64,000 nt of DNA from Bradyrhizobium sp. (GTDB lineage Bacteria > Pseudomonadota > Alphaproteobacteria > Rhizobiales > Xanthobacteraceae), in contig NZ_JAUSLT010000077.1 of assembly GCF_030646015.1 (NCBI RefSeq), forward strand, positions 1 to 64,000, given 5' to 3'. Each line of letters opens with the position of its first letter. Position 1 is the stretch's first letter. The position numbers were made by a program, and so were the translations under genes. The notes under the pieces were generated by a model. The model had not been told where the DNA came from. It was given only the letters and a program-made list of their open reading frames with translations, and searched no databases. Of the stretch, positions 48,964 to 57,674 are shown in pieces.

Positions 48964-49302
48964 CTAGCTGCGCGGCGTCGAAATCTGGGCGCAGTCGCGC
49001 CGTCCCATCAGCACGCAATCCTGGGTCTTGCGCAGATCGGCAATGCTCACCGCCAGCCATATGCCGATCGCCGTCAGCGCGATGGTGAAGGCGAGGGCCG
49101 CGACGTTCGCCAGCATGCGATGCCGGAATTCGTCGGGTTCCTCGGGGGCTCGCTCGAAGCGCGAGAGATCCCGAGTCAGATGTTGAGTCAGATCCTGGGG
49201 CTGCTGCCGGGCCTGGTTGTCCGGCTCTCCCCGCTGGCCCGGCGGGTGCGCCAAAGTGCGCGGCCGGAATTTGAGCACGCGATGCTCGTCATCCGATGTC
49301 AT
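48964..49302 (-). CDS. Small single-span membrane protein, hypothetical
   Basis: A 112-residue protein. The first 65 residues are polar and charged (MTSDDEHRVLKFRPR, then Gln-rich), followed by one membrane helix (ANVAALAFTIALTAIGIWLAV) and a short tail with two cysteines (DCVLMGRRDCAQI). Not a named family; looks like a conserved protein of Bradyrhizobium-type genomes. The start is the ATG giving this compact form; a longer in-frame extension is low-complexity. Confidence 0.65.
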   Translation of the reverse strand: MTSDDEHRVLKFRPRTLAHPPGQRGEPDNQARQQPQDLTQHLTRDLSRFERAPEEPDEFRHRMLANVAALAFTIALTAIGIWLAVSIADLRKTQDCVLMGRRDCAQISTPRS

Positions 49303-49466
49303 GGGCTGCTGGGTTTTCACTGCTGCCAGCTCCGGGAAAGGCTGACCCCATTTAGCACGCCCGCGATGCGTCTCACAGAAAATGTTGGCGGAAGATTTCA
49401 CATGGCACGGCTGCTGCAATCGACCGGCGGAACCCACAGCAGTCGTCGTGGAATGCCGGAGGACTG

Positions 49467-49964
49467 TCAGGGCGGCGGCACATCCTGCGGCGCACCAGAG
49501 GAAGATTTTTGCGCTGATACGTCCTTGCCGCCGAGCGTGCGATGCAGCCAGCGTTCGAGCGGGCGGCCCAGCAGGAGAAGCACCGATGCAATGGCGAGAC
49601 CGGCGATGACGATCCGCCATTGCCCGACGCCGCAGGCGATGCCGGCACAGGCGGTGAGCCAGGTGCAGGCGGCACTGGTGAGCCCATGAACCCGGAAACG
49701 ATGCTCGCCGCGCACGATGACGCCCGCGCCGAGAAAGCCGATACCGGTGAGAATGCCCTGGATCACCCGGCTGGTGGCGTCTGAAATTCCGGAGATGTCG
49801 CCGGCGGGCAGCGCCAGCATCACCACCATCGCCGTGGCAAGGCCGACCAGGCCAAGCGTCTTCAGGCCGATCGGTTTGCCGTGCAGATCGCGGTCAAGCC
49901 CGATCAGCCCGCCGGCCAGCGTGGCGACGCCCAAACGCAACATGATCTCGGGCCAGTCGAGCAA
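49467..49964 (-). CDS. MgtC/SapB family membrane protein
   Basis: A 165-residue protein with four to five helices. The MgtC N-terminal pattern LGVATLAGGLIGLDRDLHGK, GLKTLGLVGLA and GIGFLGAGVIVRG is complete, followed by LTSAACTWLTACAGIACG. MgtC-type proteins help growth at low magnesium or in hosts, partly by regulating ATP synthase. It lacks the C-terminal ACT-like domain of Salmonella MgtC. Confidence 0.9.
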   Translation of the reverse strand: MLDWPEIMLRLGVATLAGGLIGLDRDLHGKPIGLKTLGLVGLATAMVVMLALPAGDISGISDATSRVIQGILTGIGFLGAGVIVRGEHRFRVHGLTSAACTWLTACAGIACGVGQWRIVIAGLAIASVLLLLGRPLERWLHRTLGGKDVSAQKSSSGAPQDVPPP

Positions 49965-50003
49965 GGTGATGTTCTCCTCCGCATCATGCTCCAGTAAGAA
50001 GCA

Positions 50004-50582
50004 TTATTTCGGCAGCCGTCCCATCAGATAGAACTCGTCGTTCGGGCGCATCGCGGTGACGTTCGCCATCCGGTTCGACAGCGCAAAGAACGCGGAGATC
50101 GCGGCGATATCCCAGATGTCGTCGTTGCTGAAGCCATGGCCCGCGACTGCGGCAAAATCCGCTTCCGAAACCTTGTGCGCCTCCGCACTCACCTTCATCG
50201 CGAAGTCCAGCATGGCGCGCTGGCGCGGTGTGATATCGGCCTTGCGGTAGTTGACCGCGATCTGGTCGGCGATTTGCGGGTTTTTGGCGCGGATCCGCAG
50301 GATCGCGCCATGCGCGATTACACAATACTGGCACTGGTTGGCGCTCGACGTCGCCACCACGATCATCTCGCGCTCGGCCTTGGAGAGGCCGCTGTCCTTC
50401 TCCATCAGGGCGTCGTGATAGGCAAAGAACGCCCGGAATTCATCGGGACGGTACGCCAGCGTCAGGAACACGTTCGGCACGAAGCCGGACTTCTCCTGCA
50501 CGCCAAGCAGGCGCGTGCGGATATCGTCGGGCAGGGCGTCGATGGCGGGGGTCGGGAAGCGTTTTGGTGCGGGCTGGGTCAT
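50004..50582 (-). CDS. AhpD-like peroxidase-related protein (CMD family)
   Basis: A 192-residue carboxymuconolactone decarboxylase-fold protein. The redox motif CQYCVIAH (Cys-x2-Cys-x3-His) matches the AhpD type, and SKAEREMIVVATSSANQ precedes it. Likely a small alkylhydroperoxidase (TIGR01926 type). The start at MTQPAPKRFP gives the usual length. Confidence 0.88.
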   Translation of the reverse strand: MTQPAPKRFPTPAIDALPDDIRTRLLGVQEKSGFVPNVFLTLAYRPDEFRAFFAYHDALMEKDSGLSKAEREMIVVATSSANQCQYCVIAHGAILRIRAKNPQIADQIAVNYRKADITPRQRAMLDFAMKVSAEAHKVSEADFAAVAGHGFSNDDIWDIAAISAFFALSNRMANVTAMRPNDEFYLMGRLPK

Positions 50583-50715
50583 GGGAAAATTCCGGCTCAC
50601 CGCGAGATGCGGGCGACGGGGACCATAATGCATGGTCGCGTCAGCGCAAGGTAGTTCGCACGAAGCTTGCCCGCCATCCGACGCGTACCAGTACGTTTGA
50701 GAATTGGATCAACAC

Positions 50716-50853
50716 TCCATCAACGTCATTGCGAGCGAAGCGAAGCAATCCAGCTTTCTTCGTGCTCCCGGCATGGATTGCTTCGTCGCATCCGCCTTCG
50801 CCCGAAGGCGGGCTTCGGCGGACAAGAGCGCTCCTCGCAATGACGTTGATGGA
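50716..50853. repeat. Palindromic element, CGTCATTGCGAG type (copy 2)
   Basis: Perfect 20-bp terminal inverted repeats (50716-50735 and 50834-50853), longer than in copy 1 at 30697-30818, since the flanking TCCATCAA/TTGATGGA also pair. Inner arms GAAGCAATCCA and TGGATTGCTTC are shared with copy 1. A further GCCTTCGCCCGAAGGC palindrome lies inside. Confidence 0.82.
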
Positions 50854-50870
50854 ATTGCGGTGACAGCGGA

Positions 50871-50972
50871 ATTACGGTGACAGTGCACTTAATCCTGTTC
50901 TGCGATAGCGCTCGTCAGTGGCTTTCCCTACGACCGGCTTCGAGTATTGATTGAGTGCACTGTCACCGTAAT
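50871..50972. repeat. REP-like unit with 19-bp inverted repeats
   Basis: ATTACGGTGACAGTGCACT (50871-50889) recurs perfectly as its reverse complement at 50954-50972, with 64 bp between. Flanking short direct copies (GCGGTGACAG, CTCTGTCACCTTAATAC) suggest decayed further units. The GGTGACAGTGCACT core resembles REP sequences tied to tyrosine transposases; no transposase is present. Confidence 0.7.
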
Positions 50973-51194
50973 ACCGTAATACTCTGTCACCTTAATACTC
51001 ATGGGTTTCGCAAGGGCTCAACCCATTCTGCAGGCTTCGCGCGCAAGCAAAATTTTCCGGGTCGGCCGCGGCAAAACAACCCGACGGGCAAATCACTTCT
51101 GGTTATCAGAATTCGTGTCAAGCCCCTCCGGGAAAAATATTTCTGTTTTACAGAAGTGAAAATCAGCTTATATCAATAACCATCCCGTCCCACT

Positions 51195-51595
51195 CAGAGG
51201 GGCGTTGCGCAACGTACCGGCGCGGGGCGGGGATGCGGTGGACGGGGATGGCGTGCTGACGAGGGCGCCTGAAGCGGACGGCGAAATCGTGGGGTCCTGA
51301 CACCCTCATGCTGGTATCAAGTTCGCGCCGAGAAGCGCGGGCGACGGTGGCAAAAGTGCATAGCTCACCGGGGAGACCTCGTATAAGCCGTAAACTGCCG
51401 CGCAGGGAAAGTCGGATTGCCTCCGCTGGACCTGTATGCTCGTGTGCTCATCTACCCACTCCATTGCACACGAGACCGCGGGTGCAGCGTGCATCCGGCT
51501 TTCCCTGCGCCCTCGGATCGGAGAGGGCGTGAAGTTACCGGCAAACCTCGGGCGAACCGCGCCGCGAGATTACGAAGCTGCGTCTGGAGCAGGTC
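51195..51595. other. Multi-stem structured non-coding element
   Basis: A 17-bp stem pairs 51400-51416 with 51494-51510 (one G:U). Inside, CTCGTGTGC (51439-51447) pairs with GCACACGAG (51466-51474). Beyond it CCCTC/GAGGG makes a further hairpin at about 51510-51527. I recall very similar sequence as a repeated intergenic element in Bradyrhizobium-type genomes, but cannot check. It might be an RNA or a mobile palindromic unit. It lies 3' of the HerA-like gene. Confidence 0.5.
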
Positions 51596-51607
51596 GCCGC
51601 AGCCGCG

Positions 51608-53374
51608 TCAGCGCAGCGGCTTCTTCAACAGCGAGAAGCGGTCGGGATCGAGTCCCATCGACGGCTGCAGCAGCGGCGCTTCCATCGTGCGCGGCTCCAG
51701 CGAGCGGGCGGCGGGACGTTCGTTGATGCCGGGGTCGTTGGGAACGTCGCGATGCGAGGTGGCGCCGCGCCAGCGTTCCAGCACCGCACCGACGAAGTGC
51801 ATGTCGTGGCCGGCGGCGACCGAGGGCACCGTCGAGATGGTGGCTTCGCTGCGCGGCAATTGGTGGATCGGCACTTCCTTGAAGCGCAGACGCGTCGGCA
51901 AAGCGACGCCTTCGCCGAACGCCAGCACCTCGCGGGTGCCGAGCGAGGGCACGAACGACAACAGGTTGGCGGCGGCGTCCGAGACCGCCGAGCGCAGCAG
52001 CGCCTGGTCGCGGTCGTTGGCCAGCCGCATCGCGAACAGCGTGTTGCACTGGGAAATGATGGTGGCGTCGAGTTCGGCGGGACGTTGCGTCACGAGGCCG
52101 AGATAGACGCCGTATTTGCGGCCTTCCTTGGCGATGCGGCTGACCGCCTTGCGGGTCGGGCCGAAACCGATGTTGCGGTCGGCGGAGGCGTATCGGTGCG
52201 CCTCCTCGCACACGAACAGCAGCGGCGAGACGCCGTCGCTCCACAGCCCGAAATCGAACGCCATCCGGCACAGCACCGACACCACGCTATCGACCACTTC
52301 GGCCGGAAAACCGGCGAGCTGCATGATGGTCATCGGCCGGCCATTGGCCGGCAGCCGGAACAGGTGGCTGATCACTTCCGCCATGGTGTCGCCGCCGACA
52401 TTGGCGTTGTCGAACATGAAGGCGTAGCGCGGATCGTTGCGCACGGTCTCGACCCGCGAAATCAGCTTGTGATAGATGATGCGCGACGAGCGGTTTTCCA
52501 GCTTGCCCATGCGCTCGTCGATCAGCGAGATCAGGTCGACCAGCCGGTAGGGCACCGGGGTATCGACGGTGTAGCCGATCGTCTTGGGATCGATCCGCTT
52601 CAGCCCGACCCGGTCGGCGTTCTGGTACTGGGTATAGATGCCCTTCGCCATCGGAATGACCTCGGCGAGGATGTCGAGTTCCTCGGGCACGCCGGGACGG
52701 CCGGCAAACAGCACGTCGACGATCTCTTCGAAGTTGAACAGCCAGAACGGCAGCTTCAGATTGCGCGGATTGAGCACCAGCGCGCGGTCGCCGAAGCAGC
52801 GGCCATATTCATTGTGAACGTCGAGCAGGAAGACCCGCAGGTTGGGCCGCGATTTCAGAATTTCGTTCAGCAGCAGCGATACGCCGCTGGATTTGCCGAC
52901 GCCGGTGGAGCCGAGCACGGCGAAGTGCTTGGAGAGCATTTCCTCGACATCGACATAGGCGATGACGGAGGCATCCTGCTGCAGGGTGCCGACATTGATC
53001 TGATCCGACCCGGTCGGGGCATAGACCGTGCGGAGCTCCTGGTTGGTGATCAGGTCGACGGCATCCCCGATGGTCGGATAGTTGGTGACGCCGCGCTGGA
53101 ACTTGGGCCGCTCCGGACCGCCGAGGATCTCGCCGAGCAGGTCGACCCCGGCGCTGGCGATGTAGGCGTCGGAGGAGGGCAGGTCCTCGCAGGTCACGTC
53201 CGTGATCATGGCGACGATGGTGGAATTGGCGCAGCGGATGCTGACGAAGCGGCCGACGGTCGCCCGCACCGCCGAGAGGCCGAGTTGGCTCGCCGCCAGC
53301 AGGCCGACCCGGGCGAGGGATCCGCGCACCGAAATCACACGTCCGAAGGATGTCACAGTGCTTGAACCTGGCAT
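51608..53374 (-). CDS. HerA-like ATPase (DUF87)
   Basis: A 588-residue FtsK/HerA-type ATPase. Residues 1-130 form a HAS-barrel-like N-terminal domain; Walker A is GSTGVGKSSG, Walker B is PLLFVCEEAHRY, and the sensor/arginine region LVTQRPAELDATIISQCNT follows. Archaeal and some bacterial HerA pair with the nuclease NurA in DNA end resection; others pair with Sir2 or DUF4297 nucleases in defence. No such partner lies next to it. The C-terminal 60 residues are unstructured. It is divergent from an MFS gene. Confidence 0.85.
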   Translation of the reverse strand: MPGSSTVTSFGRVISVRGSLARVGLLAASQLGLSAVRATVGRFVSIRCANSTIVAMITDVTCEDLPSSDAYIASAGVDLLGEILGGPERPKFQRGVTNYPTIGDAVDLITNQELRTVYAPTGSDQINVGTLQQDASVIAYVDVEEMLSKHFAVLGSTGVGKSSGVSLLLNEILKSRPNLRVFLLDVHNEYGRCFGDRALVLNPRNLKLPFWLFNFEEIVDVLFAGRPGVPEELDILAEVIPMAKGIYTQYQNADRVGLKRIDPKTIGYTVDTPVPYRLVDLISLIDERMGKLENRSSRIIYHKLISRVETVRNDPRYAFMFDNANVGGDTMAEVISHLFRLPANGRPMTIMQLAGFPAEVVDSVVSVLCRMAFDFGLWSDGVSPLLFVCEEAHRYASADRNIGFGPTRKAVSRIAKEGRKYGVYLGLVTQRPAELDATIISQCNTLFAMRLANDRDQALLRSAVSDAAANLLSFVPSLGTREVLAFGEGVALPTRLRFKEVPIHQLPRSEATISTVPSVAAGHDMHFVGAVLERWRGATSHRDVPNDPGINERPAARSLEPRTMEAPLLQPSMGLDPDRFSLLKKPLR

Positions 53375-53793
53375 GTCATGAATTTGGACCAGGGTTCACT
53401 ATGGAGGCCGGGGCTGGAGAAACGGTTAAACGCTGACAATTCGAGGTTCGCTAAATCCGCGGCATCTTGGTCAGAGTCCCGCCCTGTTGAGCCGCGCCGC
53501 GAGCCCGCAGCGGTGGATTTGGCGCGAAAATCGCGGTTTTTGCGGTGCGTCCATGGGTTCCGGCGGCGCTTGCCCGTTAACCTCTCCTTTACCAAGGCCG
53601 GAAGAGGCCACCCCGCCGACGGTCGCCACCGGCGCGGGCGGGTGGTCCTGGCGTGCCGCGACTGCAGGCCCGGTCGCCAAGGTCAGGCGTGATTGACACA
53701 GGCGACGGCAACGCTACCCTACATCCAACTTCCAGGAAGTGATTTCCGCCGCGGGGAAATCCGCTTTTCCGGACTAACAAGAAACAAGGCAGG
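53375..53793. other. 419-bp divergent intergenic region
   Basis: Lies between divergent herA-like and MFS genes and should hold both promoters. Short frames in it overlap on both strands and none has a family or a ribosome site that persuades. No strong repeat or hairpin seen. Confidence 0.5.
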
Positions 53794-55083
53794 GTGGAAC
53801 GCGATGAACCGCGGCACCGGGATTTGAGCGAGTTCGCGCGGCCTTCCGCGCTGGCACCCTTCCGTATCCGAAATTACCGTTTCCAGTGGCCCGCCGACCT
53901 GCTCACCTCCTGGGCGTTCGAGATGGAGACGCTGATTCTCGGCTGGTATGTGCTGGTCGAGACCGGCTCGGTATTGCTGCTGACGGTGTTCGCGTCGCTC
54001 AGTTTTGTCGGCACCTTGATTGCCCCGGTGTTCGGCGTGGTTGGCGACCGCATCGGTCACCGCGACCTGCTCGCGATGATGCGGGCGTTTTATGCGGCGC
54101 AGGCCGCCATCCTGATGACGCTGGCGCTGACCGGCCATTTGAATCCGGTCTATGTCCTCATCATCGTGGCTGTCATGGGCCTGGTGCGGCCGTCGGACCT
54201 CGGCGTGCGCGGCGCGCTGGTCGCCACCATCATGCCGCACGATCAGCTGATCGGCGCGATCAGCATTTCCAGGACCACGATGGACACCGCGAAATTCGCC
54301 GGTGCGCTGAGCGGCGCCGGCCTGTTCGCAGCGCTCGGTATGGGGCCGGCCTATATCGCGATCGTCGGCCTTTATCTCGTCTCCACGCTGCTCGGCCTGC
54401 GCGTCGTGGCGCCCTCGAAGCCGCATCCGGCCGGCGAACCGATCGACGGCGCGCCGCTGCGTTCGACGCTGCGCGACCTGAAGGAGGGCGTCGCCTATGT
54501 CTGGACCACGCCGCGGATGCGGGCGGCGATCTGGGTCGCCTTCCTCGTCAACCTCACCGCCTATCCATTGTCCAACGGCTTGCTGCCCTATGTCGCGCGC
54601 GACATCTACGGCACCGACCAGACCGGGCTTGGCTATCTGGCGGCCAGCTTTGCGCTCGGCTCGCTGGTCGGCTCCATTGCGCTCAGCCTGATCGGCGGCA
54701 TCCGGGTGGCGCGGCTGATGATCGGCTCCACCATGGCGTGGTTCGCGACCCTGCTGGTGTTTGCGCAAATGCAGAGCATGCCGGCCGCGATCGTTTGCCT
54801 GATGCTGGCGGGCTTCATGCAGAGTCTTGCGATGATTTCGGTCGCCGTCATCCTGATGCGCGCGGCGAGCGAGCATCTTCGCGGCCGCGTGATGGGCGTA
54901 CGCATGCTCGCGATCTACAGCCTGCCGCTCGGCCTCCTGGCCGCCGGCAGCCTGATCGGCGAGATCGGATTTGCCGCGACCGCCTCGCTCTACGCCGCCG
55001 CGGGGCTGGCGTTGATGCTGGCGATCGTGCTGCACTGGCGCGCGGATCTGTGGAACGTGAATGCGCCGGCGAATGCAAGGTAG
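53794..55083 (+). CDS. MFS transporter
   Basis: A 429-residue twelve-helix major facilitator protein of the enterobactin-exporter-like (EntS/MFS_3) group. The N-terminal FRIRNYRFQWPADLLTSWAFEM and the loop FGVVGDRIGHRDLLAMM (motif A) are clear. Substrate unknown. GTG at 53794 follows AAGGCAGG. It is 24 bp upstream of the binding-protein-like gene, which may share the transcript. Confidence 0.85.
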   Translation: MERDEPRHRDLSEFARPSALAPFRIRNYRFQWPADLLTSWAFEMETLILGWYVLVETGSVLLLTVFASLSFVGTLIAPVFGVVGDRIGHRDLLAMMRAFYAAQAAILMTLALTGHLNPVYVLIIVAVMGLVRPSDLGVRGALVATIMPHDQLIGAISISRTTMDTAKFAGALSGAGLFAALGMGPAYIAIVGLYLVSTLLGLRVVAPSKPHPAGEPIDGAPLRSTLRDLKEGVAYVWTTPRMRAAIWVAFLVNLTAYPLSNGLLPYVARDIYGTDQTGLGYLAASFALGSLVGSIALSLIGGIRVARLMIGSTMAWFATLLVFAQMQSMPAAIVCLMLAGFMQSLAMISVAVILMRAASEHLRGRVMGVRMLAIYSLPLGLLAAGSLIGEIGFAATASLYAAAGLALMLAIVLHWRADLWNVNAPANAR

Positions 55084-55107
55084 GCGGCGAACCGGAGGCT
55101 GACTGAG

Positions 55108-55974
55108 ATGACCATGCGCCTGCGCATCTTGCTCGGCGACCATCCCGGCACGTTAGCGCTGAAGGATGGATCGCTCAAATCGGATCTCGTCAGCTTCGAT
55201 TTCGCGCAATACTCGCCGACCAACAAGGGCTTCAAGCCGATGGTGCGCGAGCAGGCTTTCGACGTCGCGGAAATGGCGATCGTCACCTATCTGATGGCGA
55301 GGAGTTTCGGCAAGCCGATGGTGCTGCTGCCGCATGTGGTGGTGGCGCGGCATCAATACGCGCACGCGGTCTACCGCGCCGATCTCGGCAATCTGAAACC
55401 GCGCGATCTCGAGGGCAGGCGGGTCGGCATCCGCTCCTTCACCACCACGACCGGCGCGTGGCTACGCGGCATTCTCGCCAATGAGCACGGCGTCAATCTC
55501 GACGCGGTTCGCTGGGTGACGTTCGAAGACGCGCATGTCGCGGAGTATGTGGACAGGACGGAGCGCGCGCCCGCGGGCAAGCAGATTGTCCAGATGCTGC
55601 TCGACGGCGAACTCGATGCGGTGCTCGGCGAGAAGGTGGAGAGACCGGGTCTGAAGCCGTTGTTTCCGGACGTCGCGGCGGAAGAAGAATCCTGGTTCGC
55701 CAAATACGGCGTGCTGCCGATCAACCACATGGTGGTGGTCAGCCAGCAGCTTGCCGATCGTCATCCTGACGAGGTGCGGGAAGTGTTCCGCCTGCTGCGC
55801 GAGAGCGCTGCGCGTGCACCGGCAGCCGCGGTGCCGCAGTTCAGCGCTGACGAGATGCGCCGCTCGCTGGAGAAGATCATTGGCTATGCCGCGCAGCAGC
55901 AGCTAATCCCCCGAGCCTTCGCGGTAGAGGAGTTGTTCGACGATCTGACGGAGGGGCTTGGCACCGTCGGATGA
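55108..55974 (+). CDS. 4,5-dihydroxyphthalate decarboxylase-like binding-protein fold
   Basis: A 288-residue protein with a periplasmic-binding-protein type II fold but no signal peptide (MTMRLRILLGDHPGT). FDVAEMAIVTYLMARSFGKPM and GRRVGIRSFTTTTGAWLRG resemble the 4,5-dihydroxyphthalate decarboxylase (Pht5) family. Many relatives are annotated as ABC-transporter substrate binders. Whether it is an enzyme is unclear. It directly follows the MFS gene. Confidence 0.75.
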   Translation: MTMRLRILLGDHPGTLALKDGSLKSDLVSFDFAQYSPTNKGFKPMVREQAFDVAEMAIVTYLMARSFGKPMVLLPHVVVARHQYAHAVYRADLGNLKPRDLEGRRVGIRSFTTTTGAWLRGILANEHGVNLDAVRWVTFEDAHVAEYVDRTERAPAGKQIVQMLLDGELDAVLGEKVERPGLKPLFPDVAAEEESWFAKYGVLPINHMVVVSQQLADRHPDEVREVFRLLRESAARAPAAAVPQFSADEMRRSLEKIIGYAAQQQLIPRAFAVEELFDDLTEGLGTVG

Positions 55975-56318
55975 ATTGCCCGATCCGCGCCACAGATCGC
56001 GGCAGCGAGCGCCCGATCGTGCAAGAGCGGTTCGTGAAATAAGTCAAACTGCAGCGGGACTAGATCACGCGAGTCAAGGTTTCAGGAGGCGATCGGGAAA
56101 GTTGCCATCATTTCCGATGCCGAACGTGATGAGAGGGGCCGGACGCATCTATGCATGGGATTGCACGGCGCCGTCGGAACTCGCCGCAAAGCGCAGATTT
56201 CGCCTCAAAGCTCTGGTCCAGCGCGCGATGACGGCGGAGAGGCGCACATTTCACTCGGCGGCTTTCGACCTTCGCCAGCCTTCAGGTCGGACGACGAAGT
56301 AAAACGTGCAAAGGGCGT
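55975..56318. other. 344-bp region without a supported gene
   Basis: A frame runs through it but has no start with a ribosome site, no family resemblance and Arg-rich composition. No clear repeat or hairpin. Confidence 0.45.
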
Positions 56319-56525
56319 TCACGTTGGATCATGGAAGGTGCACCGGACGCCGACCGAGCCGTCCTCATCTCGCCGCCGCTCCGCGCGTGAGACATAGACG
56401 GTCCGGTAGGGATCTGCGAAAGCCTCGCGCATTCTGAGCATCCGCCCGTTGTCCGCGAGTGTCATCCAATGCCCGGGCCTAACAGGGCCGTCGGCAGCCA
56501 ACGCAAGGCAATACCTGAAGTCCAC
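56319..56525 (-). CDS. Small hypothetical protein (68 aa)
   Basis: A 68-residue frame MDFRYCLALAADGPVRPGHW, then MTLADNGRMLRMREAFADPY and an Arg/Asp-rich tail ending FHDPT. Third positions are GC-rich as in real genes of this genome, and the composition is protein-like, unlike neighbouring frames. No family recognised; it could be the remnant of a longer gene. Confidence 0.45.
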   Translation of the reverse strand: MDFRYCLALAADGPVRPGHWMTLADNGRMLRMREAFADPYRTVYVSRAERRRDEDGSVGVRCTFHDPT

Positions 56526-56914
56526 GAAACGTCCTTCTATTCGTCGAGTGAAGTATTTTGTCTAAATTTACAACGACTTTGCAACGACACGGCGCCAGCC
56601 GAATCAACGACAGACTGGACGCGGCAAAAGCTTGAAGATCTCTCTTGCCAGAGATTTCGCGATGCAACATGAGTGATGCAATCGGCGGCTTCGCGTAACG
56701 ATCGCGCAAAAGTTCATCCGCGCCTGGCGCGGACCGACGGTCGGGTTAGCCGTAACCTGCTGCCTTGGGTTCGCGGGAGAAATTAAGATCCGCGGGCGCC
56801 AAGGAAGTTCAGCATCGAGCGTCGCCGCCGTACGCTCCATATACATTCACAAAATTATATATTAGAATTCGATTGAAGCCGGGCTAAACCGACTCAACAA
56901 AAGGGAGAACCGCT
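56526..56914. other. 389-bp region ending in the DsrE promoter
   Basis: Lower GC than average, particularly from 56838 on. Short frames on both strands are not convincing. The AT-rich stretch 56838-56880 is likely the promoter of the exported DsrE-like gene (see the regulatory entry). Confidence 0.5.
56842..56877 (+). promoter_or_regulatory. AT-rich box upstream of DsrE-like gene (TACATTCA motif)
   Basis: TACATTCACAAAATTATATATTAGAATTCG-like stretch: TACATTCA at 56842-56849, then an AT run and GAATTCG. TACATTCA followed by an A-run and ATATA recurs between soxA and soxY (63214-63235), and GAATTCG recurs between soxS and soxV. A shared operator, perhaps for the ArsR-type SoxR, is inferred. Confidence 0.4.
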
Positions 56915-57373
56915 GTGAGGGCATGGACCAAATTGACGTCTTACTGCGCAATTTTTGCGCTTAGCTTAACGATAAGCGTGCAGCCGCTTCGTGCCGCGGA
57001 TTCGAAGGTGCACCACGTGGCCATTCAGGTAAGTGTCAACGATCCGGCCGTAATGAACCTGGCGCTTAACAATGCAGCGAACGTTGCTCATGACTACAGC
57101 GCAAAGGGTGAGGAAGTTGAAATCGAAATCGTCGTCTATGGGCCTGGCCTGCATATGCTGCGCGACGATACCTCGCCGGTGAAGGCGCGGGTTAAATCGA
57201 TCGGCGAAAGCATGCCCAACGTTGCCTTCAGTGCTTGCGGCAATACGCAGGAAGCAATGCAAAAGGCCGAGGGCAAAGAAATCCCGCTCGTCTCGCGGGC
57301 GAAAGTGGTGCCGGCCGGCGTCGTCCGTCTGATGGAGTTGCAGGAACGGGGCTGGAGTTACGTCCGGCCCTGA
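56915..57373 (+). CDS. Exported DsrE-like protein
   Basis: A 152-residue protein with a signal peptide (about 1-28, ending LRAAD). The mature DsrE/DsrF-fold domain has HHVAIQVSVNDPAVMNLALN and the conserved cysteine in FSACGNTQEAMQ, which in the family can carry a persulfide. Its position at the edge of the sox island and its periplasmic export suggest sulfur transfer during thiosulfate oxidation. GTG at 56915 follows AAGGGAG. Confidence 0.85.
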   Translation: MRAWTKLTSYCAIFALSLTISVQPLRAADSKVHHVAIQVSVNDPAVMNLALNNAANVAHDYSAKGEEVEIEIVVYGPGLHMLRDDTSPVKARVKSIGESMPNVAFSACGNTQEAMQKAEGKEIPLVSRAKVVPAGVVRLMELQERGWSYVRP

Positions 57374-57674
57374 CGCCAGTTTGATATGGCGATGCCGCTG
57401 TTCGGTAAATCGTTCACCCGCGGTTTGGCTTTGCGCGGCGCGGGCATTGGGAACGAGACTATGCAGGACATGAAATCCAATTCGGTTGAATGCCTTGTCA
57501 TCTGAACGGAAGCGGAGTGCCAATTGGGCAGCTAGACCAAGGTATCGACGGCCGCCGGGGACGGTCCGCAGCCGCCATGAAGCGAATGATCGCTGCCGGG
57601 AGGCAGGACATGTATCATTTTCCGGTCGGCATGGCGGGCGCGCAAGGGGCCGGTCGGGAAATGAGCGGCGCTCC
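57374..57674. other. 301-bp region between convergent genes
   Basis: A short plus-strand frame (MKRMIAAGRQDMYHF...) ends just before the soxT stop but has no recognisable family. Otherwise no repeat or terminator is evident. Confidence 0.4.

Larger units (their letters stand above)
50583..51607. other. 1-kb non-coding region with several repeats
   Basis: No reading frame here is convincing. It contains a copy of the CGTCATTGCGAG element (50716-50853), a 19-bp inverted repeat (50871-50972), an AT-richer stretch at about 51090-51180, and a structured GC-rich part from about 51195 onward. The length and repeat load are unusual for this compact region. Confidence 0.7.

Noticed and set aside
50871..50972. 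19-bp inverted repeats as ends of an insertion sequence
   Set aside because: Only 64 bp lie between them, with no transposase frame and no target duplication visible; a REP-type palindrome fits better.
53378..53696. Small frames on both strands between the HerA-like and MFS genes
   Set aside because: Several frames overlap on both strands with no persuasive start signal or family match; looks like a promoter region.
55958..56302. Plus-strand frame of 114 residues after the binding-protein-like gene
   Set aside because: No ribosome site, no family, Arg-rich throughout; overlaps the end of a real gene.
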